DNA of 43,018 bases from Phycisphaerae bacterium (GCA_028279405.1 JANQNU010000069.1:1-43018), one strand, 5' to 3'; positions 26,607 through 35,474 are shown, counted from the stretch's first letter. Notes: generated by a model not told the origin, from the sequence alone. Translations and numbers: made by a program.

Positions 26607-27794
26607 GTGGCGCGTGCGGCAATTGCACAAAAGGTTGCTCAGGATATCGAATCCGCTTCGTGGATCCGGGAGATGTTCGAGAAGGGGATCCGGCTGAAGC
26701 AGGAGCATGGTGCCGACAATGTCTTCGATCTCTCATTGGGGAATCCGAACGCAGTCCCACCGATTGCCTTCTTCGACGCGCTCGAGACCGTAGCGCGGGA
26801 GCGCAGCTCGCAGAAACACCGTTACATGCCGAATGCGGGTTATCCGGAGACCCGGTCGGCCATCGCACGCTTCCTCTCGCGCGAGTACGAACTGGATTTT
26901 TCGTCGGATGGCGTAATCGTCACCTGCGGGGCGGCGGGGGCAATGAACGTCACGCTGCGGTCGATCTGCGATCCCGGCGATGAAGTAATCGTGCTGTCGC
27001 CGTTCTTTCCCGAGTATCGCTTCTATATCGAGCAGGCAAACGCCACGCCGGTGTTCGTCGATACCGACGAGCAGTTTCAACCCGACTGCGCGAAAATCGA
27101 AGCGGCAATCACGTCGGAAACCCGCGCGATCATCGTCAACTCCCCTAACAACCCGACCGGCGCGATCTACGCCGAGGCGACGCTGCGGGCGCTCGGAGAG
27201 TTGCTATCGCGGTTCGACCGAGACGATCGCCCGCTTTACCTGATCTGTGATGACCCGTACAAGCGCATTCTGTTCGACGCGCCGCATTGTGCGTCGGCTG
27301 TTCAGTTCTACGACCGATCGATTCTTTGCTCGAGCTACTCGAAGGACCTCAGCATTGCCGGCGAACGTCTCGGGTACATCGGACTGCCCAGTGCGATTCC
27401 GCAGCGCGCGTTGCTCGCGGGCGCGATGACAATGCTCAACCGGACGCTGGGGTTCGTGAATGCACCTGCCGTCACGCAACGCACTATCGAACGTTGCGCG
27501 GACGCGATGTGCGACATCAGCGCCTACCGTGCCAACCGCGATCGGCTCTGCACGGCGTTGCGCGAGTTCGGCTACGATCTGATGGTGCCCGGCGGCGCGA
27601 TGTTCGCGTTTCCCAAGACGCCGACCGATGACGTGGCCTTCACGGAACTGCTGGTGCAGGAGCGCGTGCTCGTGGTGCCGGGTCGGGGGTTCGGGCGTGC
27701 CGGCCATGTCCGGGTCAGTTTCGCGGTCGAGCCGGCCGTCATCGAAGGCAGTCTGCCGGGGTTTCAGGCGGCGATGAAAAAAGCACGGGGATAG
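26607..27794 (+). CDS. PLP-dependent class I/II aminotransferase
   Basis: 395 residues. GTG 26607 is fixed by AAAGGAGG (26593-26600) with six-base spacing; the open frame extends left to 26397 only by reading through family C repeats. Fold-type I landmarks: DLSLGNPN, YMPNAGYPETRSAIA, ITCGAAGAMN-like cofactor site (VTCGAAGAMNVTL), NSPNNPTGAIY, CDDPYKRI and SSYSKDLSIAGERLGY with Schiff-base K246. The late RVSFAV supplies the substrate carboxylate arginine. Amino-acid specificity is unclear; aspartate-like or aromatic substrates are possible. It follows PutA but is probably transcribed separately, since 365 bases of repeats intervene. Confidence 0.92.
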   Translation: MARAAIAQKVAQDIESASWIREMFEKGIRLKQEHGADNVFDLSLGNPNAVPPIAFFDALETVARERSSQKHRYMPNAGYPETRSAIARFLSREYELDFSSDGVIVTCGAAGAMNVTLRSICDPGDEVIVLSPFFPEYRFYIEQANATPVFVDTDEQFQPDCAKIEAAITSETRAIIVNSPNNPTGAIYAEATLRALGELLSRFDRDDRPLYLICDDPYKRILFDAPHCASAVQFYDRSILCSSYSKDLSIAGERLGYIGLPSAIPQRALLAGAMTMLNRTLGFVNAPAVTQRTIERCADAMCDISAYRANRDRLCTALREFGYDLMVPGGAMFAFPKTPTDDVAFTELLVQERVLVVPGRGFGRAGHVRVSFAVEPAVIEGSLPGFQAAMKKARG

Positions 27795-27881
27795 CCGATC
27801 CCTGGCGCACTCGCTTGATCGTGGTGCACGCGGTGTCGCCCGTCAGTGTCGGCGAGGACGCTTATTCGCAAAATGTGCCGA

Positions 27882-27887
27882 TATAAT
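27882..27887 (+). promoter_or_regulatory. Candidate -10 box TATAAT for the Nudix gene
   Basis: Perfect TATAAT about 60 bases ahead of TTG 27946, in the 151-base gap after the aminotransferase. No good -35 at standard spacing. Confidence 0.45.
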
Positions 27888-27945
27888 CGTCTGCCGGCTG
27901 GCAATTGTGGCGCCTAAAACCCGAGCGTAGCGACAAGGAGCGGCG

Positions 27946-28473
27946 TTGGTCGAACAAAACGCAGAGATCGTCTTTCGCGGTCGGCGATACAACGTCGAGC
28001 GGTTCGATGCACCGGCGCGCGACGGCCAGGCGCGTCCGCACGAGGTCGTGCGTCATCCCGGCGCCGCGGTCGTGCTGCCCGTGCTCGACGCGGAACGGTA
28101 CGTGTTCATCCGCAATCGGCGACCCGCAGTGAACGAAACCCTGCTCGAACTACCTGCGGGGACGCTCGACCCGAACGAAGAACCGCTGGAATGCGCCACA
28201 CGCGAACTCACCGAAGAGACCGGTTACACCGCCGAACGCATCGAACCGTTGACGTCGTTCTTCTCGACGCCCGGGATTTGCGACGAGGAGATGTTCGCAT
28301 TCGTCGCGTTCGACCTGATTGCAGGGCACCAATCCCTGGACGACGGCGAAGACATCCAGGTGGAGATTCTCACGCGCGACGCGGCGCTCGCCGCCGCCCG
28401 CACGGGCCGGATTCGAGACGCAAAATCACTGTTGACGCTCTTATTTTACGAGTCATTCATTCGAGAACGGTAG
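27946..28473 (+). CDS. Nudix hydrolase, ADP-ribose pyrophosphatase-like
   Basis: 175 residues from TTG 27946 with AAGGAG five bases upstream. It has an exact Nudix box: G72-x5-E78-x7-R86-E87-x2-E90-E91-x-G93, with ELPAG just before, as in ADP-ribose and nucleoside diphosphate sugar pyrophosphatases. The N-terminus (VFRGRRYNVERFD...VVRHPGAAVVLPV) has the strand pattern of that group. It would hydrolyse a nucleotide-linked pyrophosphate in the cytoplasm; substrate not determined. The M50 gene begins seven bases later, so the two likely share a transcript. Confidence 0.93.
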   Translation: MVEQNAEIVFRGRRYNVERFDAPARDGQARPHEVVRHPGAAVVLPVLDAERYVFIRNRRPAVNETLLELPAGTLDPNEEPLECATRELTEETGYTAERIEPLTSFFSTPGICDEEMFAFVAFDLIAGHQSLDDGEDIQVEILTRDAALAAARTGRIRDAKSLLTLLFYESFIRER

Positions 28474-28480
28474 TCGCGGT

Positions 28481-29497
28481 ATGAACTTGTTCGGTCAATC
28501 CCTGCGCGTCGGGTCGCTCTTCAACATCGGCATCTACGTGCATTTCACGTTTCTCATCTATGCAGTGTTTCGCTTGATCAGCGCCGGCGACGGCATGGCA
28601 TACGAGGCCACTTGGCTAGGCATGCTCTTCTTCATCGTGCTATGTCATGAGTTGGGCCATTGCTTCGGCGCCCAGTCGGTCGGCGGACGAACGGTCGGAA
28701 TCATCATGTGGCCGCTGGGCGGGCTAGCCGTCAACGACATCCCGACCCGCGTATGGCAGCACTTCATTACGGTGCTCTGCGGTCCATTGGTCAACCTGCT
28801 GTTCTGCCTGATCTCCGGTGGAATTCTGGCTATTGCCAGCGGGAAAATCGACTGGCTCGGTCTGAGCCCGTTCGGCGCGATTCGGACCCTCCCGGTCAAC
28901 GCTGACTGGGCCTGGATGCTGAGCATCTTCTATAACGTCAACTACTTCCTGCTGGCGTTCAACCTGTTACCGGTGTTCCCGATGGATGGCGGTCGCCTTT
29001 TGCAATGCGCGCTCTGGCCCTCGATGGGGTACCAGGGCGCCACACGCATCGCGGCGCAGATCGGGCTTGGCGGTGCGGTTGTGATGGGGCTCTTCGCGCT
29101 ACGCGGAGGCGGTGGCAACATGCTACTCTTTATCGCGATCTTCGGCGGATTCTCCAGCTGGCAAACCTATCAACTCGCCCGCTACGGTCAGTTGCACGAG
29201 GACCCCTACGTTCCGCAAACGGTTCGACGCAACAGCGGCTGGTGGCAACGCCTAACCGGTGCTTTCAAAAGCAAGCCCAAGAAACCCGTCACACCGCCGC
29301 CCAATCCCAACCCCGGCGGATGGCAGGCCAAGCTCGACCGCGAAGCGGAAGTCAACGCCGAGATCGATCGTATCCTCGCAAAGGTTCACGATCAGGGAAT
29401 CCAATCGCTCTCGTACACGGAACGGCAGACGCTCGAGAAGGCAACGCGCGAGCGGCAGCGGCAGGAGCGCGATTTCAACCAGAAGACCGGGGTTTAG
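28481..29497 (+). CDS. Site-2-type intramembrane metalloprotease (M50 family)
   Basis: 338 residues, ATG 28481. Zinc motif H56-E57-L-G-H60 in a hydrophobic segment (FFIVLCHELGHCFGAQSVGG), and third ligand D169 in NLLPVFPMDGGRLLQ, the two hallmarks of SpoIVFB-like site-2 proteases. About five or six hydrophobic segments up to residue 235. The tail (about 255-338) is basic and then helical with many Glu/Arg, cytoplasmic; no CBS or PDZ domain is seen. Such enzymes cut membrane-bound regulators; no candidate substrate lies next to it. It converges with the phosphodiesterase gene, 18 bases apart. Confidence 0.92.
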   Translation: MNLFGQSLRVGSLFNIGIYVHFTFLIYAVFRLISAGDGMAYEATWLGMLFFIVLCHELGHCFGAQSVGGRTVGIIMWPLGGLAVNDIPTRVWQHFITVLCGPLVNLLFCLISGGILAIASGKIDWLGLSPFGAIRTLPVNADWAWMLSIFYNVNYFLLAFNLLPVFPMDGGRLLQCALWPSMGYQGATRIAAQIGLGGAVVMGLFALRGGGGNMLLFIAIFGGFSSWQTYQLARYGQLHEDPYVPQTVRRNSGWWQRLTGAFKSKPKKPVTPPPNPNPGGWQAKLDREAEVNAEIDRILAKVHDQGIQSLSYTERQTLEKATRERQRQERDFNQKTGV

Positions 29498-29515
29498 CAG
29501 GACTCAGCAACGGCG

Positions 29516-30499
29516 CTACGCGAACCAGGACGACGGACGTCTGACGCACAGGACGAGCAGCGCCAGCAGCGGCAGCACCATACAGGCGGGACCGATCGGC
29601 GCAACCGGGGCCCGCTCTTGGGCGGCCACATCCATATCTTCGAGTTGCTCGAGTGCACGGCCGGACAGGCCCGTTGGCACGGGCAGCTGCAACAGCAGCA
29701 GCGCGGTCGGGAGCGTGTCCGCAACGGAAACCGGCTCGGTCAGCGTCACGCCGACCCGGACCGTCGGCCCGTGGGCGATCCAGGGGATTCGGCGGTTCGC
29801 CGGTATGTTGACGGCGTGCGTCCTCCCCTCGCCGCCGTGGTCCGCAGTCACGAGGATGTACGTGTCGCGTGCCGTATCCGCCGACACGGCGTCGATGACC
29901 CGGCCGATCTGCTCGTCCGCGAACGCGACCGCTTCGAAATAAGGTTCGCTCAGCCATCCTTCGGCGTGCCCCACGCTGTCCGGATCACGGATATGCAGGA
30001 AGATGACGTCCAATCCGCCTGCGTCCAAGCGGTCGAGCAGGCGCTCGACGACCGGTTCGGTGTCGCCGACAATGTCGATAACTTCGCATGCCGACGGATC
30101 GGCAAGAAACGCGAGTTTCGACTTCGTCGCGTAGAAGCCGCATCGCAAACCAGCATCATGGGCGTAGTTCATCAATGTCCGTTGCGGGATCAGGCCCGGC
30201 AGGTCGAAATTGAGCAGCAGGCCGTGCCGCGAGGCCGTGAGGCCGGTGAGCATCGTCGCGTGGTTGGGGAGCGTCGCGACCGGCAGATCGCACACAGCGT
30301 TAGACGCCGTGACGCCGACCGCTGCCAGGGCCGCGAGACGCGGCATGCGGTCATCGGTCACGACATCGGCCCGCAAACCATCCACGCTGATCAGCACCAG
30401 CCGGCGGGGCTGCTGCGCGACGAGCAACCCCGTGCCGAACACGAGCACGCCGAACACTGCCAACGACGACCACGCGCAAGAAATGCGCGACGGTCCCAT
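29516..30499 (-). CDS. Membrane-anchored type I phosphodiesterase / nucleotide pyrophosphatase-family protein
   Basis: 327 residues. ATG 30499 shares one base with the sdhB stop (TGATG), so translation is probably coupled; a longer frame is within sdhB and not credible. An N-terminal helix (residues 11-28) acts as signal or anchor, and a second hydrophobic stretch ends the protein. Alkaline-phosphatase-superfamily sites: D40 (LISVDGLR), nucleophile T76 (VATLPNHATMLTG), FLHIRDPDSVGH and VTADHGGEGRTH. Family members hydrolyse phosphodiester or pyrophosphate bonds outside the cytoplasm. Its place in the succinate dehydrogenase operon is unusual and unexplained. Confidence 0.9.
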   Translation of the reverse strand: MGPSRISCAWSSLAVFGVLVFGTGLLVAQQPRRLVLISVDGLRADVVTDDRMPRLAALAAVGVTASNAVCDLPVATLPNHATMLTGLTASRHGLLLNFDLPGLIPQRTLMNYAHDAGLRCGFYATKSKLAFLADPSACEVIDIVGDTEPVVERLLDRLDAGGLDVIFLHIRDPDSVGHAEGWLSEPYFEAVAFADEQIGRVIDAVSADTARDTYILVTADHGGEGRTHAVNIPANRRIPWIAHGPTVRVGVTLTEPVSVADTLPTALLLLQLPVPTGLSGRALEQLEDMDVAAQERAPVAPIGPACMVLPLLALLVLCVRRPSSWFA

Positions 30500-31284
30500 C
30501 AGCCGGTCCCGTTCTTGTCTTTCTTGGTGAAGAAGCGCTTGAGCGCGAGCTTGGTCGTTTCGCGGCCGGCCTTGCCGATCGCCCACGTGAGCGGAACCTC
30601 TTTCGGGCAGGCCTTCACGCAATTCTGGGCGTTGCCGCAGTCGGTGATACCGCCCGGCCCCATCAGTGCCTCGAGCCGATCCTCGGCGGTCATCGCCCCG
30701 GTGGGATGCTCGTTGAAGAGCATCGCCTGCCCGATGGCCTGCGGGCCGACGAAGTCACTCGCCGGGTTGATCTGCGGGCAGACCTCCAGGCAGCAACCAC
30801 AGGTCATGCACGCCGACAGCGGATAGCGAACGTCGTGGGTCTCGGGGGTGATCTGCGGACCGCTACCCAAATGTCCGTAGGTATCGACGGGAATCCAGGC
30901 CCGCACCTTCTTCAGCGCCTCGAACATTCGGCTGCGATCGACGAACAGGTCGCGAATCACCGGAAACTTGCTCATCGGCCGCAAGTCGATGGTGTTGCCG
31001 TTCTCCGAAGCCAGGTTCTGAATGAGCGCAGTACAGGCCTGCCGGGCACGGCCGTTGATGACCATGCTGCACGCGCCACAGACCTCTTCGAGGCAGTTAC
31101 AGTCATAACTGACCGGCGTCGTCTCTTGGCCATCGACCGTCACCGGATTCGCCGCGATCATCTGCAACGCAGAAATCACGTTCATCTGCGGAACGAGCGG
31201 TAGCTCAAACGTCTGCGTGTAGGCCCGCGCGTCGCGACCATCCTGTCGTTGCACGCGAAATCGAACGTTGTCCGCCATCGTCAT
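30499..31284 (-). CDS. sdhB: Succinate dehydrogenase iron-sulfur subunit
   Basis: 261 residues; start 31284 has GAGG nearby, with a second in-frame ATG at 31278. The ferredoxin-like half holds the [2Fe-2S] cysteines C64, C69, C72 and C84 (CLEEVCGAC). The second half has C159-x2-C162-x2-C165-x3-C169-P for [4Fe-4S] and C216...C222-x3-C226-P for the third cluster. It carries electrons from the flavin subunit to the membrane quinone. The early motif SYDCNCLEEVCGACSM matches the type with a single large membrane subunit, in keeping with sdhC here. Confidence 0.95.
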   Translation of the reverse strand: MTMADNVRFRVQRQDGRDARAYTQTFELPLVPQMNVISALQMIAANPVTVDGQETTPVSYDCNCLEEVCGACSMVINGRARQACTALIQNLASENGNTIDLRPMSKFPVIRDLFVDRSRMFEALKKVRAWIPVDTYGHLGSGPQITPETHDVRYPLSACMTCGCCLEVCPQINPASDFVGPQAIGQAMLFNEHPTGAMTAEDRLEALMGPGGITDCGNAQNCVKACPKEVPLTWAIGKAGRETTKLALKRFFTKKDKNGTG

Positions 31285-31393
31285 CCGCCTCGCTGCGGGC
31301 CCGTGCCCATGCCTACTAGTCCTATCGGCCACACCAACCTGGGTGAACCACCTTGTCCGGCGCCGGTCCCTCCGACGCTCCTCGGAGTCGTCA

Positions 31394-33400
31394 TCACGCC
31401 TTGCCCGCTGTCGCGACCTCCGGCGCCGACGACCGCGGCTGCGGCCGCTCGTAAAGCTCCTTCCAGACCTTTTCGATGATTTCGGCGCCGCGAACACCAT
31501 ATGTACGCGGGCGCGGCGACATCAAACTGATGTCGACCGGCTCATACTGAATATCCGGCCCATTCGGCGTGTGCCGGGCCAGCGTCGTCTTGAGCCATTT
31601 TTTGTTCTGCTCGTGGTACGTGCGGCACCACTCCTCCGCCTGCTTGCGAAGGGTGGCCGCGTCGTCCGCGGTCGGAGCCGGAATCAGGAACGCCGGCTTG
31701 TAATGGGCGCCGCGACACTCGTCGCGCAACAACGCGCCCTGCGTGATGACCCGCGCGAGAATCAGCATGTCTCCCAGGGCCCGCGTAAAACTCAGGTTCT
31801 GATTGGTCCAGTTGCCGGTGTCGCTCAGGCTCGCCTGCGCGTAACGCTGCGACAACTGCTCGATGATCCCCAGCGTCTCCTGCAACTCGGTGTTTTCGCG
31901 CACCACCGTGACGTTGCGCGTCATGACCTCGCCGAGCTCCTTGTGGATCTGGTACGGATTCTCCGTTCCGCTTCGCCCGGTCAGTTCGGCGACCTTCTGC
32001 TCATGCTGGGAAACGGCACCTTCGAAGAGGCTGGCGGGCAACTTGTCGACACTGCCATGCGGAAGATTGTTGAGATGCGTCCGGAGGGCCGGTCCGCTGA
32101 TCAATCCGGCAAAGATACAACTCAGCAGCGAGTTGGCACCGAGACGATTGGCCCCATGGTATTGGTAGTCCGCTTCGCCAATCGCGAAGAGGCCCGGGAT
32201 GTTCGTCTGCTGGTTCCGCGGCGACTCGAGCTTGAGGCCCCCCGTCTTGTTGTCCTTCTCGTAGTCGACCCAGAGCCCACCCATGCTGTAATGGACCGCG
32301 GGAAAGATCTTCATCGGCTCGCTGAGCGGATCCGTTCCGACGAACTTCTCGTACATCTCGAGAATGTTGCCGAGCTTGTGCTCAAGCACCGAACGGTGAA
32401 TTCCTGTCGCCTGCTCGGTCAGATCGAGGTAAACGCAGTAGGTTCCCGGGTCGACACTGCGACCCTGCTTGCAGATCGCGAAGATCTCGCGCGTCGCGAT
32501 GTCGCGCGGCACGAGATTGCCGTACTGCGGGTACTTCTCCTCGAGGAAGTAGAGCCGTTCCTTCTCCGGAATCTCGGTCGGGTGACGACGATCCGCGGTA
32601 TCACGCGGAACCCAGACACGGCCGCCTTCGCCACGCGCGCCCTCGCTGATCAGCCGAAGCTTGTCGGCCCCGGGAATCGCTGTCGGATGCACCTGCACGA
32701 ACTCGCCGTTGGCGTAGATCGCACCCGCCTGATACGCCCGTGCGTTGGCGCCGCCGGTGCAGACCATCGACATCGTCGACTTGCCGTAGATCAGCCCGCA
32801 ACCACCCGTCGCGAGAATCACCGCGTCCGCGGGGAACGCCCGGATCGCGAGCGAGAACATGTCCTGCGCGACGCAGCCGCGACAGACGCCGTTCTCATCG
32901 AGAATCGGACCGAGGAACTCCCAGAACTCATACTTGCTGATCTTCCCCGCCGCCTCCCAGCGACGAACCTGCTCGTCGAGCGAGTAAAGCAGCTGCTGCC
33001 CCGTCGACGCTCCGGCATAGACCGTGCGCTTGTAGAGCGTTCCGCCGAAACGACGAACCGCTAGATTGCCTTCATCCGAGCGGTTGAATGGGACGCCGAG
33101 CCGCTCCCCGAGATCGACGATCTTGGGCGCCCAATCGGCCATCTCCTTGACCAGCGGTTGGTTGTTGAGAAACTCGCCGCCGTAGACCGTATCGTCGAAG
33201 TGGTTCCACTCGTTGTCGCCTTGCGAACGGGTGAATTTGTTGACGCAGTTGATACCGCCCTGGGCACACACACTGTGGCTGCGCTTCACCGGCACCATGC
33301 TGATCAGATCGACCGCGACACCGTCCTCGGCAAGCTTCATTGCCGATGCGAGCCCGGCCAGCCCCCCGCCGACGATTACGACCCGTTGCTCCTTAGCCAT
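31394..33400 (-). CDS. sdhA: Succinate dehydrogenase flavoprotein subunit
   Basis: 668 residues. ATG 33400 is chosen because GGAGGT is nine bases upstream and the protein then begins at the FAD-binding fold (VVIVGGGLAGLASA). H42 in KRSHSVCAQGG is the expected covalent flavin site. Other landmarks: TGGCGLIYG, VQVHPTAIPG, RDIATREI, HYSMGGLWVDYE, GLFAIGEAD and GANRLGANSLL. It oxidises succinate to fumarate in the citric acid cycle. Its start overlaps the sdhC stop by eight bases (ATGGCTAA). Long plus-strand frames opposite it are shadows. Confidence 0.97.
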   Translation of the reverse strand: MAKEQRVVIVGGGLAGLASAMKLAEDGVAVDLISMVPVKRSHSVCAQGGINCVNKFTRSQGDNEWNHFDDTVYGGEFLNNQPLVKEMADWAPKIVDLGERLGVPFNRSDEGNLAVRRFGGTLYKRTVYAGASTGQQLLYSLDEQVRRWEAAGKISKYEFWEFLGPILDENGVCRGCVAQDMFSLAIRAFPADAVILATGGCGLIYGKSTMSMVCTGGANARAYQAGAIYANGEFVQVHPTAIPGADKLRLISEGARGEGGRVWVPRDTADRRHPTEIPEKERLYFLEEKYPQYGNLVPRDIATREIFAICKQGRSVDPGTYCVYLDLTEQATGIHRSVLEHKLGNILEMYEKFVGTDPLSEPMKIFPAVHYSMGGLWVDYEKDNKTGGLKLESPRNQQTNIPGLFAIGEADYQYHGANRLGANSLLSCIFAGLISGPALRTHLNNLPHGSVDKLPASLFEGAVSQHEQKVAELTGRSGTENPYQIHKELGEVMTRNVTVVRENTELQETLGIIEQLSQRYAQASLSDTGNWTNQNLSFTRALGDMLILARVITQGALLRDECRGAHYKPAFLIPAPTADDAATLRKQAEEWCRTYHEQNKKWLKTTLARHTPNGPDIQYEPVDISLMSPRPRTYGVRGAEIIEKVWKELYERPQPRSSAPEVATAGKA

Positions 33401-34184
33401 CTTCGCGTGCACCTCCGCGCCGGGTTTCCGTCGTCGCGGGCGTCTCGACCGCGAGGCGCGGGTCCGACGAATCCGCGCGCACAATATGCGATTCGGCGTC
33501 GTGATCGGCCGGGAGCTTATTGGCGATCGCCCACAACGCCATCAATCCCCACACCAGCATGACCACACCGAGGCCGGCCGATACCAGCGAAACCTTGCGC
33601 CGTGACGAGTCGTTTACCGTAATGCCCCAAGTAATACAGAACGTCGTGATTCCATTCGCGAAATGAAAGACCGACGCCGCAAGGCCGATCGTGTAAAACG
33701 TCATCCACAGCCACATCGGCAAGTACGCCTGGTTGGTGAATCCGGCCTGCATCTGGCCAAACGGATCGGGTGTACCGACATACTCGGGACCACCGAAGAG
33801 ATAGCCGAACCGAAAATGGGCGAGGTGAATGATGATATATACGAACGCCACGTAGCCGGTGAGCCGTTGCAGCGTGTAGCGCCAGTTGTCCACATAGGGA
33901 TACTGGGTTGCGTTCGACCGGCCCGTGAAGGCGATCAGTATCCCGTAGCCCGCGTGGTAGAACAGCGGCAGGAAGATGCCGAAGACCTCCAGCAGGATCA
34001 GGTAGGGCAACTCATGAATCCAGTGCACGTGCTCGTTGAACTTGGCGCCGGCCGGGCCAAGCGCGGCGAGCGAATTCGTGAACAGATGTTCAAGCAGGAA
34101 GACGCCAACGGGAACGATGCCGGTTAATGAGTGCAGACGCCGGAGGAGGAAATGATGCCGGTCGAGAAAACTCGCCTCTGCCAC
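33393..34184 (-). CDS. sdhC: Succinate dehydrogenase cytochrome b558 subunit
   Basis: 263 residues from GTG 34184, chosen because AAAGG precedes it and because the -10 box at 34231 gives a leader of about 40 bases; TTG 34220 would leave almost no leader. Five hydrophobic helices and well-placed histidines: H18 (RRLHSLTGIVPVG), H33 (LLEHLF), then IFLPLFYHAGYG, IIIHLAHFRFGY and VFHFANGITTFC. This matches the Bacillus-type SdhC that alone holds two b hemes and binds quinone. The last 50 residues are a hydrophilic tail rich in Thr, Glu and Arg. Confidence 0.93.
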   Translation of the reverse strand: MAEASFLDRHHFLLRRLHSLTGIVPVGVFLLEHLFTNSLAALGPAGAKFNEHVHWIHELPYLILLEVFGIFLPLFYHAGYGILIAFTGRSNATQYPYVDNWRYTLQRLTGYVAFVYIIIHLAHFRFGYLFGGPEYVGTPDPFGQMQAGFTNQAYLPMWLWMTFYTIGLAASVFHFANGITTFCITWGITVNDSSRRKVSLVSAGLGVVMLVWGLMALWAIANKLPADHDAESHIVRADSSDPRLAVETPATTETRRGGAREDG

Positions 34185-34230
34185 TTGTGGGACCTTTCTA
34201 TCCGCGCCGGAACTGTCCAATCACGAACTG

Positions 34231-34258
34231 ATTATAGGGCGGCCCCGAATGCGAGCAA
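34231..34258 (-). promoter_or_regulatory. Candidate sdhCAB promoter (TTGCTC - 16 bases - TATAAT)
   Basis: On the minus strand TTGCTC (34253-34258) is followed after 16 bases by a perfect TATAAT (34231-34236). Start of transcription would be near 34224. It also lies just upstream of the divergent membrane protein gene at 34298. Confidence 0.65.
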
Positions 34259-34297
34259 GCCGCCCCACGCAACCCGTATCGGCCCGAAAGAACAGCA

Positions 34298-35290
34298 ATG
34301 CACCCGGACCTGGAAAAGACCGATGATACCAGGAGTCTGTACCCGTATCGGAGTCCGTCCATGGGACTTGAATCGCCCCCGCTGCGCCTGCAGAACCACC
34401 CGGCCGTCAGCGCCTTCCCATTGCACCCGTCTGCTTGTGCGCTCATCGGCTTGCTGTTCGCGATTCCTGGAGCGTATGTCATCCTCGGCCTGCTGGGATT
34501 CGTCGGGGGCGTCGAGCCTGCGAAGGATATGCCGCCTTGGGTCCTGCATGCGGTCGGGGCCCTGTTTCTGCTGACGGGGGCCGGTCTCGTCCGCTACGGC
34601 GTCGCCGGCATGCTGCGTCTGCGCCGGTCGGCCAATCTGCAGCAGCTCCACCCCGATCAGCCTTGGATGGCTGATTATCGTTGGAACTCACGGGGAACCA
34701 ACGACGCCCGCTGCCGACAGCTCGGGTACTCGATCTTCGGCGGATGTATCGTCGTGCTGCTGATCGCACCCTTCAACTTCGTGTTCTCTCCAGCTCACTT
34801 CGGTTGGTGCTTCGGGCTCGGGTTCCTCGTGTTCCTAGACCTGATCGGCGCCGTGCTGCTCATTCAGATGTTTCACCGAATCGCGCGACGGCTCGTCTAC
34901 GGGCTCAACTACATCGACTTCACACACTTCCCATACCGGCTCGGCCGGCCGCTGGACCTGCACCTACGGCTCAATCGATTGTGGCGCCGGACCGAAACGC
35001 TCCGCTGCACGCTGCGCTACGTGGAAGAGCGTTTTGAAACCACTGAAACCAATGACGGGTCCAAAACCGTGACGGCCTGTTACGCGCTCTACAACGACAC
35101 GCAGGAGATTGCGCTGGACGCGACAGCGTCCGCGACGCGCGAACCGCTGGCCGTACGCTTCGAGCTTCCCGACGACCGCGAGATGCCGACTCGGCTCGCC
35201 GCCATTCCGCCGCGCTACTGGCAACTCGAACTCACGGCATCTGCCGCCGGCCAGAAGCTCAAGACACAATTCCTGTTGCCGGTCTACTGA
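34298..35290 (+). CDS. Integral membrane protein of unknown function
   Basis: 330 residues if ATG 34298 is used; ATG 34361 has a better GGAG site and would remove 21 residues. Four hydrophobic segments: about 47-68 (LIGLLFAIPGAYVILGLLGF), 82-104, 144-163 (IFGGCIVVLLIAPFNFVFS) and 168-191. The C-terminal 130 residues are soluble and strand-rich (LHLRLNRLWRRTETLRCTLRYVE..., interrupted), ending LKTQFLLPVY, resembling an immunoglobulin-like or DUF3592-like domain. Not assigned. It is transcribed away from the sdh operon. Confidence 0.75.
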   Translation: MHPDLEKTDDTRSLYPYRSPSMGLESPPLRLQNHPAVSAFPLHPSACALIGLLFAIPGAYVILGLLGFVGGVEPAKDMPPWVLHAVGALFLLTGAGLVRYGVAGMLRLRRSANLQQLHPDQPWMADYRWNSRGTNDARCRQLGYSIFGGCIVVLLIAPFNFVFSPAHFGWCFGLGFLVFLDLIGAVLLIQMFHRIARRLVYGLNYIDFTHFPYRLGRPLDLHLRLNRLWRRTETLRCTLRYVEERFETTETNDGSKTVTACYALYNDTQEIALDATASATREPLAVRFELPDDREMPTRLAAIPPRYWQLELTASAAGQKLKTQFLLPVY

Positions 35291-35310
35291 CGAAGATCGA
35301 GCGCCGTCAG

Positions 35311-35446
35311 GACCGGTCGCTTGCGCTCCCGGCTCGCCTTGGCGGCGAGACGCCTGCTCTACGCCCGAACAACGCATGTCCCGAACACTGGCGGACAAGC
35401 CGCCAGTGCCACCCGGACCGGTCGCTTGCGGTCCCGGCTCGCCTTG
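35311..35446. repeat. 31-base direct repeats flanking a family C element
   Basis: GACCGGTCGCTTGCGCTCCC plus GGCTCGCCTTG (35311-35341) recurs at 35416-35446 with essentially one change, a period of 105 bases. Between them is family C copy 4. The unit resembles one arm of family B. Confidence 0.75.
35371..35414. repeat. Dispersed palindromic repeat family C, copy 4
   Basis: Stem CACTGGCGG (35386-35394), loop ACAAG, CCGCCAGTG (35400-35408), with AACGCATGTCCCGAA before and CCACCC after. Confidence 0.85.
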
Positions 35447-35474
35447 AGTCCGCCCCGCCAGGTTATGCTACAAT
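35444..35474 (+). promoter_or_regulatory. Candidate promoter for the radical SAM gene (TTGAGT - 19 bases - TACAAT)
   Basis: TTGAGT (35444-35449) and TACAAT (35469-35474), spacing rather long. The -35 overlaps the end of the second 31-base direct repeat, so the repeat may have supplied promoter sequence. Leader of about 40 bases to ATG 35521. Confidence 0.4.

Noticed and set aside
31268..33064. 598-residue plus-strand open frame opposite sdhA
   Set aside because: The translation is Arg/Leu/Val-rich with no motif, lies wholly antisense to a clear sdhA, and arises from high GC and biased codons that remove stops.
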